NCBI RefSeq assembly: GCF_023065955.2
Contig: NW_026622997.1
Location: forward strand, 9,906,001 to 9,970,000
From: Ursus arctos
Taxonomy: Eukaryota; Chordata; Mammalia; Carnivora; Ursidae
DNA length: 64,000 nt
Direction: 5' to 3'
Below the pieces are notes generated by a model. That model saw nothing but the letters and a program-made list of their open reading frames with translations, was not told where the DNA came from and made no database searches. Below are positions 35,421 to 46,450 of the stretch, in pieces. Every line of letters starts with the position of its first letter. The stretch's first letter is position 1. A program made the translations under genes and the position numbers.

Positions 35421-37690
35421 CATTGAAAATTCCCAAGTCTATTGGCTTAGCAACAATAGATGAGATAATGTCTATGAGGAACGTAGTATGGTTTCAGATG
35501 TAATAATGAGTATTTAGTAAATTATATGAGCGGTGGTCATGGTGGAGATGGTGATGGAATCGTAATGATGATGTCAGAGCTTGACCTTGAAGAATCCCTA
35601 ATGGCAGGGCAGAGTGAATGTTCCAGCTCATTATCTCACCCTCACCTGGGGATCTAAGTAATCTTAAAGAGGTGGTCTGAAGTGTGGACTATTTTATAGT
35701 TCAGTGCTTTGGTTTAACATTAATGATTTTTTTCTTTGTTCTCTTCTATAATATTTCCCTATTTTTTTTAACATGAAATAATTGTGAATAACTTACTATC
35801 AGGGAAATAATTTAAAAAACTCATGTGTCTCCCCGGGGCGGGGGGGAAATGATTCAGTCAAAATTTGCAGTCTTGACAGATGAGCCATGCGTGTCTTTTG
35901 GTAATGTGAACCCCTTGTCTTTTGCCATCTAGCTCTGGGTGTTTATAAGCCCTATTTCGAGAAGCAAGGCTTTCTATCTACCAGTTAAGGTTAGGATCTG
36001 ATGATTTCTATGATGATGTAATGATTTTTCTGAAGTTACTGGAACTAAATTTGGTTTCTAAGTCATGTGATCATCTGTTTGTTGCCTTTTGACCTGTGAG
36101 AGCGTTGGTTCCCTGGCATATGTGACCATACTCCAGTACTGTGTACTGGTCCGGAATTGCTACTTCCAAATCAGTGTCTTCACTTCAGGGGTTTTTACTG
36201 CTCTGAGTGCCTCATACGTTTGCAAATTCCATGTCCATTTCACTTCTGCCCCCATCTGATCCTTTGTTATGACCTAGGCCCAAAAGCTAGGAATGACAAG
36301 CCAGTAAATGCCAGGGAAAGATCCGTAGTTAACCAGCAGGGTAACCGTTAACCAGCAGGGTAACCATGTGCAGGTGCTTTGTGTTCCTGTTTCTTTTTAA
36401 GAGTGTTGAGGCTTTCTGGTTTGATGGACTGTATCTGTGAAACTATAAATAGATGTGTTTTTTAAAATTTGTGTCTTGCACTTACATATTGTTGTTATTT
36501 TTTTGACCAATATTGAAATTTAGAATTGATTTAATTAAATGCACAGATACCATTCAGATATAAACTCAAACTATTTCTTCTGATCAAATATTCGTAGGTG
36601 AAAATTAACGTGTTATGAACAATTAGTAAGTGTAATGTAAAAAGCCCCTCTTTTAAAAATACTTTAGTAATGCTATTCAGTGAAATAAAATTACATCATG
36701 TGATTCAGTGTGTAGAAGTGTCACGAAGGAGTTTTTCCACTATTACTTCTAGAGGTTAAGTTTTGGAGAAATTACGTGATCAGTAATCAAAGAATATATA
36801 ATATTTATCGAATTAGAAAGTAAAACAAACAAACCAAACTTTAACATTTGACATGCAAACATTGACCTCATTTTTATTTAGTCGTACTGTCAAATAGTAA
36901 GTGTTAGTACGTTTATGTACAACAAGCATAGTAGTAGTGGATATCTATGCATTTGACTCAATTCTTTTTATACCTTTGGGCAGGTATTTGTCCTTTTACA
37001 GAGAAGGGGAGACAGGAGATTTTGTTGTTCACACTGCTGAACCTCAGAAGTGCTGTCCCCACTTGCTTAATTTCTTTCTAGTGCAGACTTAGGGAAACAG
37101 TGGACCTATTTCTTCACAGAGCTCTTGCAAGACTTAATATGAAAAATCACAGAGGCATAAATGTATTTTAGCCATTAATTTCCAACTATTTTTTCCTATC
37201 GTGCTTTATTTTTATTTTTCACATACTATCTCCTTTGGGATTAAAACAAACTAAAAGGCAAGGTTGCTTTTTTGTAAGAAAGCTCAGAGTAGAGGAAAAA
37301 AATCTTAGTTCTAAATATATCTATCTAGAGTTATAAAATAAGATAGCTTTTTCTCTGGAAGAACAAAGACATGGCAGTCTCATGGTTTTTAAAAATCTCA
37401 GAGACTTTATTTCATACCCATGTAACTGAAAGCTCTGTCTTTTCAAACTGTTTCTAAGATCAAAGATATTTTTTCACATATGTGGGATCTCATAAATCTA
37501 TGGTCAAATAAACCATTTTCAAAAGCCCAGATTTATTTTTGAAATAAAATGTGGTTTATATTTTCCAGATATGTATTTAAAATTATATAAAGAACTATTT
37601 ACATGGAGTAGAATGTTGAAAAGGCCATCAGTATTTCAAAGAGCTGATACTGTGTCCCAGAGCTCAAGTAAACAGTGACTGGCTCTGTCA
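35421..37690. other. Unassigned AT-rich sequence, no gene seen
   Basis: 2.3 kb. A short tandem duplication, accagcagggtaaccgtt/accagcagggtaaccatg, is visible at about 36330-36369. No ORF over 65 codons and no repeat named with confidence. Confidence 0.4.
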
Positions 37691-37699
37691 TTCACTGCA

Positions 37700-38260
37700 G
37701 AGATTTTCCCCAGTTTCTTTTTCAAACTTTGAAGTTTTTGATGTTAATAAACATCGAAAGTCTTAAATTTTCATGTGGTCAAACTTATGTGTCTTTTCAT
37801 TTATTTCATCTGCTTCTTTTGTAAGACAGTCATTCCTAACCCCAGATCAGTTAAAGAATTACCAATATTTCTTCTGTTTTTGTTTGTTTTCTTTTGTTTT
37901 TAAACATATAACAGAACTCTCTACAGACTGTTTAGGCGTATGACACGAAGTGGAGATGAGTTCATTTTTCTCCCAAATAGTCAGTTTCTTAACACTGCTT
38001 CTTATATCATTTATTTCTACACTGGTTTATGAGGATATATATTAAATTTAAAAATAGAATCTATTTGCGATGTCAGTTCTTTTGCCAGTTTTCATTGTTG
38101 CTTTTTTCTTGTTATTTTTCAGCAAATTTCTAGCTCCTGTCACTTGTTTAATTTTTCAAATGAAGTTGGGTATTATTTACAGTCCTCTTAAACACCCCCG
38201 TAGACATTTCTATTGGAAATTACATTAAAATAATTTGGTACATTTCCAGAGCAATATTTT
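37700..38260 (-). mobile_element. Old L1 ORF2 fragment, antisense
   Basis: The series aagtctt.aaattttcatgtgg, cttttgtaagacagtcattc, gttctttt.gccagttttc and tattggaaattacattaaaa follows the antisense order of an L1M ORF2 C-terminal region. Heavily mutated, with approximate ends. Confidence 0.5.
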
Positions 38261-39265
38261 TTTTTATTTTAAGGGAAAAGCCATTTAAAAAAATATTTAG
38301 TTTCCACTCATTTTTAATAGCAACATATGAAGCACAGAAAACAACTTATGTATTATAACTTATGTGTCATGATTGTGAAAATAATGTATTTGAGAAAAAA
38401 CATATTCAGGAAAGAATAGTAAAAAACATGTATCATGATCATTATTAAGATAGTATTTTTCAGAAAAAGAGAATATACAGAAAAGTCTAGTAAATCTGGG
38501 AAGCATGTAGGAAAATTACAAGAAGCATGTTCCAGAGCACTGAGCACCAAAATACAGGCGGTCTCCCACGCATTCATTCAAAACACAGCGGCAGTGCCAA
38601 GCACTGGGGATTTGTGGGAAATGTGACCCAGCCATGAAACATTGTGGCAAACTATAAATGTGTCTCAGATACACAGAAAGCAGGGTAGAGTGCTAAATAC
38701 CATAAAGAGTACCATAACGTGCCCTGTGACTCCAGGAACTACTGGCAGAGATGATCAGAGAAAACCCCCTCATTGAGGTGAACTTCTGAAAAATGCTGCC
38801 AGGTAGACAGGTTTGGTAACCGAGGGGATGGAAGTAAAGGCAGGCATCTTAGACACAGGGAAAGGCACGTCACTGCTGCAGAAGCTTCCAGAGAACAGCT
38901 CCCACCCGTTCTATGTGGATTCTACTCAGAACCTTAGGGCAGGTGACAAGCTACACAAAAGACTGCTGAGGAGCAAAGAAGGAAGACACCTAAATACAAG
39001 TAAAGGTACCCAGTGTGGGAAGTAAACACACCGAAGCAAATTGAGCAGGTGGTTTCAGCTTTCTGGGAATGGAGACAATTCATGAGACAGAAAACAGCAC
39101 ACCACAAAAGCAAGTTAATGAATAAAAAATGTTACTTGCATACTAAAGGAAAGATAATTCTGGTGAGTCTCTAATGAAAAAAAAAGGAAACGATTTTATT
39201 TTTTCTACATTACCAATACCCATTATAACAAGTATACATGAAAGTTGGATTTTACTTTAGAACCA
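38261..39265. other. Mostly unassigned sequence
   Basis: The part 38590-38860 (tgacccagccatgaaacatt, gtaccataacgtgccctgtg) may be an upstream piece of the same unnamed ancient repeat as at 4870 and 43365, but similarity is weak. ORFs are 74 codons or fewer. Confidence 0.35.
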
Positions 39266-39286
39266 CTGAACTCATATTATTTTCTT

Positions 39287-39489
39287 CTTTTTTTTTTTTT
39301 AAATATTTTATTTATTTATTCGACAGAGATAGAGACAGCCAGCGAGAGAAGGAACACAAGCAGGGGGAGTGGGAGAGGAAGAAGCAGGCTCATAGCAGAG
39401 GAGACTGATGTGGGGCTCGATCCCATAATGCCGGGATCACGCCCTGAGCCGAAGGCAGACGCTTAACCGCTGTGCCACCCAGGCGCCCC
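39287..39489 (-). mobile_element. Young bear-type SINEC nested in the older SINE's tail
   Basis: Full-length reverse SINE (gacagagatagagacagcca, agcaggctcatagcagagga, gctgtgccacccaggcgccc). It is flanked by the 9-bp duplication tattttctt (39278-39286 and 39490-39498), which lies within the poly(T) side of the older SINE. A/T-rich SINE tails are known preferred landing sites for L1-driven insertion. Confidence 0.9.
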
Positions 39490-39610
39490 TATTTTCTTAT
39501 TTTTTAAAGATTTATTTATTTATTTGAGAGAGAGTGAGAGAGAGTGTGTGTGTGCGCGTGCGTGTGTGTACATAAGCAGGGGGAGGGGCAGAGGGAAAGA
39601 ATCTCAAGGT

Positions 39611-39627
39611 CCCCCCCCCCCCCCCCC
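39611..39627 (+). repeat. C17 homopolymer inside a SINE
   Basis: Seventeen consecutive C bases replace the usual SINE segment between ctcaaggt and gagttcatgacc, so part of the SINE core is deleted around it. Confidence 0.95.
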
Positions 39628-40019
39628 GAGTTCATGACCTGAGCCGAAACCAAGAATCAAACACCCAACCAACTAAGCCACCCAGGCGCCCCACTCATAT
39701 TTCCTAACTCCGAATTTCTCTTTCCCGATATCACCAAGTTGCCACTTAGAAATATGAAAAGGAAAAAAAATACATAATAATCTATTTAAAAATCTGCTTT
39801 CAATAAGTTTTCAAAGCAACTCTTTTGGTTTTCTCTAAAATTACAGTTGTTCTTCCCAAATATGAACAGATTTCACTGATGCATTACCAAGGAAATGTGA
39901 CAATTTTGCAAAAACCTTTCTTCACGGTGGAAATTAACTTGCAGTCTCTAGATAAGTTACAAAATCATTTCTAACAAAGTAAATACTTTACAACCAATCA
40001 TTGTTTTAAATTTTAGGAC

Positions 40020-40860
40020 TTAGCCGATGTAAGAACATAACACATGAAGTAAAGGAACAGGGCTCCTGGAAGGAAGAAACTGTCTATCTAGAAAGCTCAA
40101 ATGAAGCGACTGATAAGCTGTTAGAACAAATAACAGTTTGCTCAAGTGAATGAATTTAAAATTCCTAAAAATCAATAGCATTTTTCAATCCCAGGAATAA
40201 CCAACAGGAACTAAATTATAATTTTAAAAACTTGTTTATAATAACAATGACTAAGTAGTGTCCCCTTATCCACAGTTTCACTTTCCACCCATCCATTACC
40301 CACAGTCAGCATGGTGCAGGAGATGATCCTCCTCCTGACGTACTGTCACCAGGACAGTAGAAGCCTAGTACCATGTTGTAGTGCCGGCATCGTTCCCCTC
40401 ACTTCACCCCCTCACACAGGCATTTTATCATCTCATGTTATCATAAGATGGATGAGTCTAGTACAGTAAGGCATTTTGAGAGAGAGACCACATTCACATA
40501 ACTTCTGTTACACGCTATTGTTGTAATTGTTTTATTTTATTATTAATCTGTTTGCCTAATTTACAAACCTTGCCATAGGTGTGTATATATAGGAGAAAAC
40601 ATGGGCTATATAGGGATCTATATTGTCTGCGGTTTTAGGTACCTGCTATGGGTCTTAGAACAGATTCCCTGTAAATAAGGGGAGACTACTGGGTATAAAA
40701 GAGGTCAGTTTGAAGCAAATTACAAAAATTTACGAAGAACCATGAAAGATCAGAATAAATAGAGATATATGTTGAATGGGGAGATTGAATAGTATAAAAT
40801 GACAGACCTATCCAAATTATTTTATCCAAACACATAGATGTGAAAAATGCAAGGTGGTAA
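40020..40860 (+). mobile_element. Old L1 ORF2 fragment, split by a MITE
   Basis: Left part 40020-40252 (aatcaatagcatttttcaat, ccaggaataaccaacaggaa) and right part 40692-40860 (ttacgaagaaccatgaaaga, agatcagaataaatagagat) follow the ORF2 region after the palm domain. No reading frame survives. Confidence 0.55.
40253..40691 (+). mobile_element. Tigger-type (TcMar) MITE with inverted termini
   Basis: About 439 bp with terminal inverted repeats: left agtagtgtccccttatccac, right complement agtagtctccccttatttac (40673-40691). The left end is preceded by ta, as expected for mariner-like TA targeting. The inside shows the fossil ccgcggtttc..-type motif as gtctgcggttttaggtacct (40625-40645). Non-autonomous; I recognise the terminus type as a pogo/Tigger family but do not assign a subfamily. 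Confidence 0.75.
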
Positions 40861-41099
40861 AGATATCAACGTGGCCGAAGTCATGACTTCGTGATGACTG
40901 GTGCGACTGTACTTCTCGGTCATTATTTTATATCCTCTTATGAAAAATGTACTCCATAGCCACTGTGTAACTTCTTAGAATCTGTCACTTAATTAGGAAA
41001 GTTTCATCTCAGTAATAAGTCACTTAATTTTACCTGTGAAATATTCCTAACCAGCTCAATCAAAGATTACTATAATATGTTTTTAATCATGGTTAATTA
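40861..41099. other. Unassigned sequence
   Basis: Short AT-rich stretch; nothing recognised. Confidence 0.35.
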
Positions 41100-41265
41100 G
41101 ATTAATAATATTAATAACCACTAAATACTTAATGAGCTCCTCCTCTGTGGCTCTTACATTTAATCATCACAGTAAGCTGGGGTTGATGTTGAGTCTGCTT
41201 TCCTATTTATTGATGAGGCCTCACTGTGTGATAAATTATCTTGCCCTGGTCAAACTAGTCAGTCA
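41100..41265 (-). mobile_element. MIR, antisense, diverged
   Basis: Reads as reversed MIR: aatgagctcctcctctgtgg, tttaatcatcacagtaagct, ttattgatgaggcctcactg, cttgccctggtcaaactagt. Confidence 0.65.
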
Positions 41266-41466
41266 CCTAGATGTCTTTTTATATGGCCTTGCTTCTATCA
41301 AATGTCCAGATAAAAGGTTTTGTTTGATTTGGGGTGGTGGCATGTGTCCCAGGAGTATGACTGTGTATATCCTAGAAATATTCCAGACTCGTTGATTATT
41401 TTTTTTTTAGATCAAGGAACACATTCTTACTAGGGTCTTCTTTGGGTAAGAGTTAATCCTACTACC

Positions 41467-41474
<8 letters not shown>

Positions 41475-41517
<43 letters not shown>
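41475..41517 (+). repeat. (TG)n microsatellite, about 21 units
   Basis: Uninterrupted GT/TG dinucleotides. The histidine-threonine run in the minus-strand 74-codon ORF is its translation and not a gene. Confidence 0.97.
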
Positions 41518-41518
<1 letters not shown>

Positions 41519-42765
41519 CCTAAGGTCTCAGAATGCTTTACAGGAATTCTCACTTTACTCCTCTGATCCTCCTGATTCTTATGTAAATAAATGAATCCAT
41601 TTAATTTGAAAGTCTTTTCCTTAAAAATCAAAGTCAGGAATTTGGCATTTTACAAAAACCATTTTCGCATGCATTTCCTAATATTAGAAATTGCTAGACA
41701 ACCTGCAGTACCATTTCCTTAAAGGAAAGATGGAAGTGGTCTTGGGAGTGGCTACCTGAAGCCTGTCTTGTGGTGGGCATTGGGGTCATTCCCCGATTCT
41801 CCGGAAGCTGCCTGTCCTTTCAAGTCAGGGCTGTTCCATTTCTGTCCTTTTTGTCTGGAGGTTGCCAAGGCTCTAAATTAATTGGACACTGGTGGAGTAG
41901 GAGTGATCTGCATGGCGGCTGAGGAGACAAGATGGAGGGGGAAATGCTTTTATGGAGTGAATTTCCTGTGTGCATGTTCCAGTTTCATTTGCCTGCTCTC
42001 TGGCCATGCATACAGATTGTATGTCCTGTAAGAGAAGTTTTGAGGGAGGCTGTGAGAATTTTCCAGGGAGATGGTGGGTGGAGTTTGGCTGTCTGCTAGT
42101 GTGGTGTTCCCGCATCCCTAATGAATTGTGATGGTATCACTTTTTATTTTCATATTCCTGTCTTGAGTATCTTCTACATTGACACCCAAAAATTTACTTT
42201 TATGTTTTGGTGGATTTTATTTTTGTCTTCAAACATGTAACCTCTATCCAGAATTATATTTTAGATACTCCAAAGTAAAAGAATTATTTGAACAAAGGCA
42301 ATCTATTTAAAAAGTTCTAAAAATACATCAGGGAAGTTTTCCCCTATTATTTAGCATCACACCATATCTTCAGAATCACAAAATTCTCTACGCTGTTATT
42401 TTCCGGTTTCCTTTTTTTAAATCAATGCTTAGAGCCTTTGACATACAATTTTTTATTTAGAGCACCAAGAATACAATAGAAAAGGAAAATTAAGGAGCCC
42501 TGATTCTTTTTTATTTTCTTTTGAATTTGATTTTTACCATCGTACACAATTTGATTGAAATGATGTGCCCCTCTTCTACTGCCTAATTTTTTAGGATATC
42601 AAATCCTGTGAATTGGAGATACAATAGGCTCTCATCAGACAATCAGGAACTTCAGTTGTATTGGGAAGCTTGATTCATGTAGCTTTTATGATTCAGAGCA
42701 TCTAAATGAATGAAAATCCATTTGCTCAACAGTATTTATTGAATATACACCCTCTTGGTACATAG
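41518..42765. other. Unassigned sequence, nothing recognised
   Basis: Non-coding sequence with a mildly GC-richer patch at 41700-42110. The 80-codon minus ORF there (41873-42115) has no recognised domain and no flanking splice or start context that convinces. Confidence 0.4.
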
Positions 42766-42767
42766 TA

Positions 42768-43345
42768 CTTAACAGAAACTTAGTGGCTTAATTCAATACC
42801 CATTTATTGTCTTAGTTTCTGGAGGTGAGAAGTCTAGCCACAGCTCAGGTGGGTTTTTTCTTCACAGTCTTTCAAGACCGAAATTAAGGTGCTATTGGGC
42901 TACATTTTCATCTGGAACATGGTGTCTTCATCCAAACTAATATGGTTGTTGGCAGAATTCAGTTCTTTGGTACTGTTGTATGGAGGCCCTTAGCTTCTAG
43001 AGGCCTCCCACAGTACCCGCCATATAGCTCCCTTCGTAGATAATTCACATTATAGGACTTTGATATTTTAAGGCCAGTAGGAAAATCTTTGCTGCTTCCA
43101 GTCTCTGTGCCCAGGGAAGACCTACCCCCTTTTCGAAAGGGCTCCCTTGATTGAGCTGGACCCATTCAGGATAATCACCCTTTTGATGAACTCACAGTCA
43201 ACTGATGATTGCATCTGTAAAACCCTTTCACCTTTGTCATATAACGTAACATAATCATGGAACTGATAGCCTTCATATTTGCAAGTCCTGCTCATAATCA
43301 AGAGGAAAGGATTATACAAGGATGTGGGTCATTGGGGGTCATCTT
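42768..43345 (-). mobile_element. MLT1-type LTR (ERVL-MaLR), antisense
   Basis: In reverse it follows MLT1: acttagtggcttaattcaat, catttattgtcttagtttct, ggaggtgagaagtctag, ggcctcccacagtacccgcc, ccattcaggataatcaccct and tgattgcatctgtaaaaccc. MaLR LTRs are ancient non-coding retroelement promoters. No internal region is attached. Confidence 0.75.
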
Positions 43346-43364
43346 ATGTTGGGCAGAGTTTTTG

Positions 43365-44600
43365 GAGCTGAGGATATGCTAAGTTTTTAAAGGATCACAC
43401 TTGCAACTATGTGAAAAGTAGGCTGTAGGAGAGTAAGGATGGAAAGAGGGAGACCAGATAGGAATCAATTGTAAAATCTCAAGTGAGAGCTATTGCTGGC
43501 TTAGATTAGGGTGGTAACAGTGGAGATAGGTAAAAAAGTTGGAATCAACATGTGTTTTAAAGATTTCATTTATTTGTTTATTTGAGAGAGAGAGAGAGAG
43601 CATGTGAGCAGGTGGAGGAACAGAGGGTGGGAGGAGAGTGAGGGGGAAAGAATCTCAGGCAGACTCCTTGCTGAGTGTGGAGCCTGATGCGGGGCTTGAT
43701 CTCAGGACCCTGAGATCATGACCTGAGCCGAAACCAAGAGTCAGACACTTAACCGACTGAACGACCCAGGCGCCCGTAAATCAACATACGTTTTAAAAGT
43801 AGAGCTAACAAAAAAGTTGCTTATGGATTCAATATGAAGCATGAGAAACAGAGAAATCACGGATGATTCCAAGGTTTCTGACTGATCCAGTAGAAGGATG
43901 AAGTGGGGAAGAGCACGTTGCAGGGGGCAATGCAAAATCACGAGCTTAGTGTTGGATGTAATAGGTTTGAAATGACTACCAGACATCCAGGTAGAGATGC
44001 TGAGTAGATAGCTGAGTAGATCTGAAGTGTAGAGAAAGAGGTTTTAGCTAGGGATAGAAGCAGAAAGTTTTAGTTTATGGATGATATTTAAAATTGTGAG
44101 ATGGATCAGATCACCTAGGGAGTGAGTGTAGTACAAGAGGAGTGGCTTGAGGACTGAGCCCTGGGGCACATTAGTGTTTAGAGGTGGCTGACTGATGAGC
44201 AGGAATAAGCTAATGACCAGTAAGGAAGAAGAAGCAAGAGAAGAGAAGCCCAGGTGCTAAGCTGAGAGCTAAGAGAAGAATGTGTTTCAAGAAAAAGAAG
44301 GGAGCAACTTCGTCAAATGCTGCTGATTGTTCAAGAAAGATGGACGCCGAGCACCTGCCCTTGGGATTACTAATGTGGAGGTTATTGATGATCTAGACAG
44401 GAGCTATTTTGTGGTCAAATAAATGCCTCATTGGGCTGAGTCCGAGAGAATGGAGCAGAGGAATTAAGAGACATCAATATGTAACACTTTGGAGGTGTTT
44501 TATGGTGCAGAAGTGGGGATTAATAGGGTAGTAGCTGGAGAGGAAGATGACATCAAGAGAGGGACTTTTTAAAAAGATAGAACATACAGCAACTAGGTCA
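43365..44600 (+). repeat. Ancient mammalian repeat, same unnamed family as 4870-5645
   Basis: Ordered blocks ttttaaaggatcacacttgc, gagggagaccagataggaat, gattccaaggtttctgactg, ccagacatccaggtagagat, tcacctagggagtgagtgta, gactgagccctggggcacat, cgtcaaatgctgctgattgt and aggttattgatgatctagac. I recognise them as a recurring mammalian element but do not name it. A SINE interrupts it at 43563-43778. Confidence 0.55.
43563..43778 (-). mobile_element. SINEC, older subtype, in the ancient repeat
   Basis: Reverse SINE: gatttcatttatttgtttat, GA body, ggaccctgagatcatgacct, gactgaacgacccaggcgcc. The target duplication is about 20 bp, aatcaacatgtgttttaaag (43543-43562) and aatcaacatacgttttaaaa (43779-43798), with three mismatches. 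Confidence 0.93.
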
Positions 44601-44719
44601 ATAAGGCCTAAATAGTTTATTAGAAGAAAACAGTAGAAAAGTCTAACTTCCCAGGCCACCAAAAGACAAAGAAGAGGGCACTGAAATTTTTTTATTTTTA
44701 CCTTCTACTTGTTAGTCTT

Positions 44720-44924
44720 TTTTTTTTTTTTTTTTTAAAGATTTTATTTATTTATTCGACAGAGAGAGACAGCCAGCGAGAGAGGGAACACAAGCAGGGG
44801 GAGTGGGAGAGGAAGAAGCAGGCTCATAGCGGAAGAGCCTGATGTGGGACTCGATCCCGGAACGCCGGGATCACGCCCTGAGCCAAAGGCAGACGATTAA
44901 CCGCTGTGCCACCCAGGCACCCCA
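44720..44924 (-). mobile_element. Young bear-type SINEC, full length
   Basis: Reverse SINE with long T-run, gacagagagagacagccagc, ggctcatagcggaagagcct and gctgtgccacccaggcaccc. Perfect 16-bp target duplication tctacttgttagtctt at 44704-44719 and 44925-44940. Confidence 0.97.
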
Positions 44925-44989
44925 TCTACTTGTTAGTCTTATTATGACTCTCTCTGATATTACTGTTTTTATTTTATTTATTTAACCAG

Positions 44990-45805
44990 ATCATTACAGA
45001 TGAATGGAAATCTACATAGTCATTCTCTGGCTATCTTGCAGATCCTGGTAATCCCGAGTGCTTTTTCTTGGAGGAACAATTCCATCTTCCTACTTCTCTG
45101 CCTCCTGTCTTGCAGCAAGGAGCTTATAAATGAGGCTTAGAGTTGCAGTGGTTTTTGTGGTTTGATTTATTTCCTTCTCTAACCGATGAATTTTTGCTTA
45201 GGATTCAATACTGATTTCCTTGGATGTACTTTATTTTAAAAAAAGTAGCTGAAAATGTGACTTGTCTTTGACCACATTTCTTCATGGATTAAGAATGGAG
45301 TGGAGGAACATCCAACACTCAGATGAGTGTTTCATTTGTATCTATCCTGTGGATCTTGGAATTCTCTGCCAGTAACATGAACAATTACCAGTAGCTTGTG
45401 AGTAGCCAGAGTAGATGTCACAAAGCCAGTGCAGTCTACTCATAGGAGAGAAGCCTACCAAAAGAAATATAAAAGATGTACTGCTCTCGAGAGTGGGTTC
45501 CTGTCTTTTCTCTGCCACTATAGGCTGCCGTCCACTTTCATTCACAATTTACTCCTGAAAAAGGTTTTAAAACATCAATGTACAGAAGTTAAACATGTGG
45601 CTTCATATTTCCAAAGAACTAAAAGATAAATGTGGATTTTTGTGTCCAAGTGTTATGTGATGTTCGTGTATTTATAGAATATTAAACTTAGGTTAAACTG
45701 AAATGTTGAAAGTTTTACAAAGTAGTAATTTTGTAGCTCATCTTTTGCTTTTGTCAGTAATTGTACTGTCTGTAATCTGTGAAATAAACTGTTAATACTG
45801 TTAGA
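44990..45805 (+). other. Candidate 3'-terminal exon with 3'UTR (unproven)
   Basis: A T-rich tract and AG (tgtttttattttatttattt then aaccag, AG at 44988-44989) precede a short open stretch ending at TAG 45017-45019 (residues IITDEWKST if phase is 0). About 770 bp of AT-rich sequence without named repeats follows, with a canonical AATAAA at 45783-45788 in the setting gtgaaataaactgtt. This is the layout of a last exon plus 3'UTR. I do not recognise the peptide. It could equally be chance, or the 3' end of a retrocopy. Confidence 0.25.
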
Positions 45806-45900
45806 AGAAAGGAGTTATCAGTGGTAGTTTTGTAAGGGGTAGAGCAGAAACTAGTGACCTAGACTTTGATGCTGGCTTGTTCTTTTTTCTTTTTAACAAG

Positions 45901-45924
45901 GTACTAGTTACCCTGATTCTTCTG
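45901..45924 (+). other. Candidate 24-nt microexon (unproven)
   Basis: A strong polypyrimidine tract and acceptor (gttcttttttctttttaacaag ends at 45900; shown as tcttttttctttttaacaag) is followed after 24 nt by a consensus donor (ctg|gtaagtaag at 45925). The 24 nt are a multiple of three; read in phase 1 as (G)G TAC.. the frame can encode TSYPDSS. Both sites are close to ideal, but no partner exon was identified. Confidence 0.25.
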
Positions 45925-46434
45925 GTAAGTAAGGTATATACCTGGCAAGTAGACCCATGAAGCTCCCCCTCCCTGTGTATTTGAGTTACTGGAATGTTCT
46001 TTGGATGCTAGTTTTCATTTAGTACTTTTGTCATCTTTTAAAATTTTCTATCACTGACCCTTATTGCTTGGACTATCTTTAGACATTGTGGTCTTGGTCC
46101 TGGGGATATCTGTCCTTTTTCCCTGTTACCTTTGCATACTGAATTGAACAGCTTCTGTCTTCTAATTGGCCAGCTGACGGTGAGCCATCCCTTTTATGCT
46201 CTTAATTATGTCCATCTTCGTTTCATTCGTACTGTTAGTATCAGCACTTGTATTTTTCCATTTCCACCCATTTTCAGAAAATAAGTAAATGTGACACAAT
46301 TTTTAGATATTTGTACAAGTGAATGTTACTTGGCGAAGTTGGTTATTGTGCTTCACTGTGAGGACGTAGAGGGATGTGTGTGTCTAGCAGCTGATATGTG
46401 GCTTAGGAGAGGTGGTTTGACTATTACCCCTTTT
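45925..46434. other. Unassigned sequence, nothing recognised
   Basis: Non-coding; no named repeat and no ORF over 60 codons that is not part of the downstream L1. Confidence 0.4.
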
Positions 46435-46450
46435 AACATTTGAAAGCACT

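Larger units (their letters stand above)
39279..39692 (-). mobile_element. Older SINEC (split), host of a nested SINE
   Basis: The main body is 39499-39692: ttaaagatttatttatttat, a GT/GA body, a C17 run at 39611-39627, and aactaagccacccaggcgcc. Part of its tail lies at 39279-39286, left of the inserted SINE. Outer target duplication: actcatatt at 39270-39278 and 39693-39701. Confidence 0.85.
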
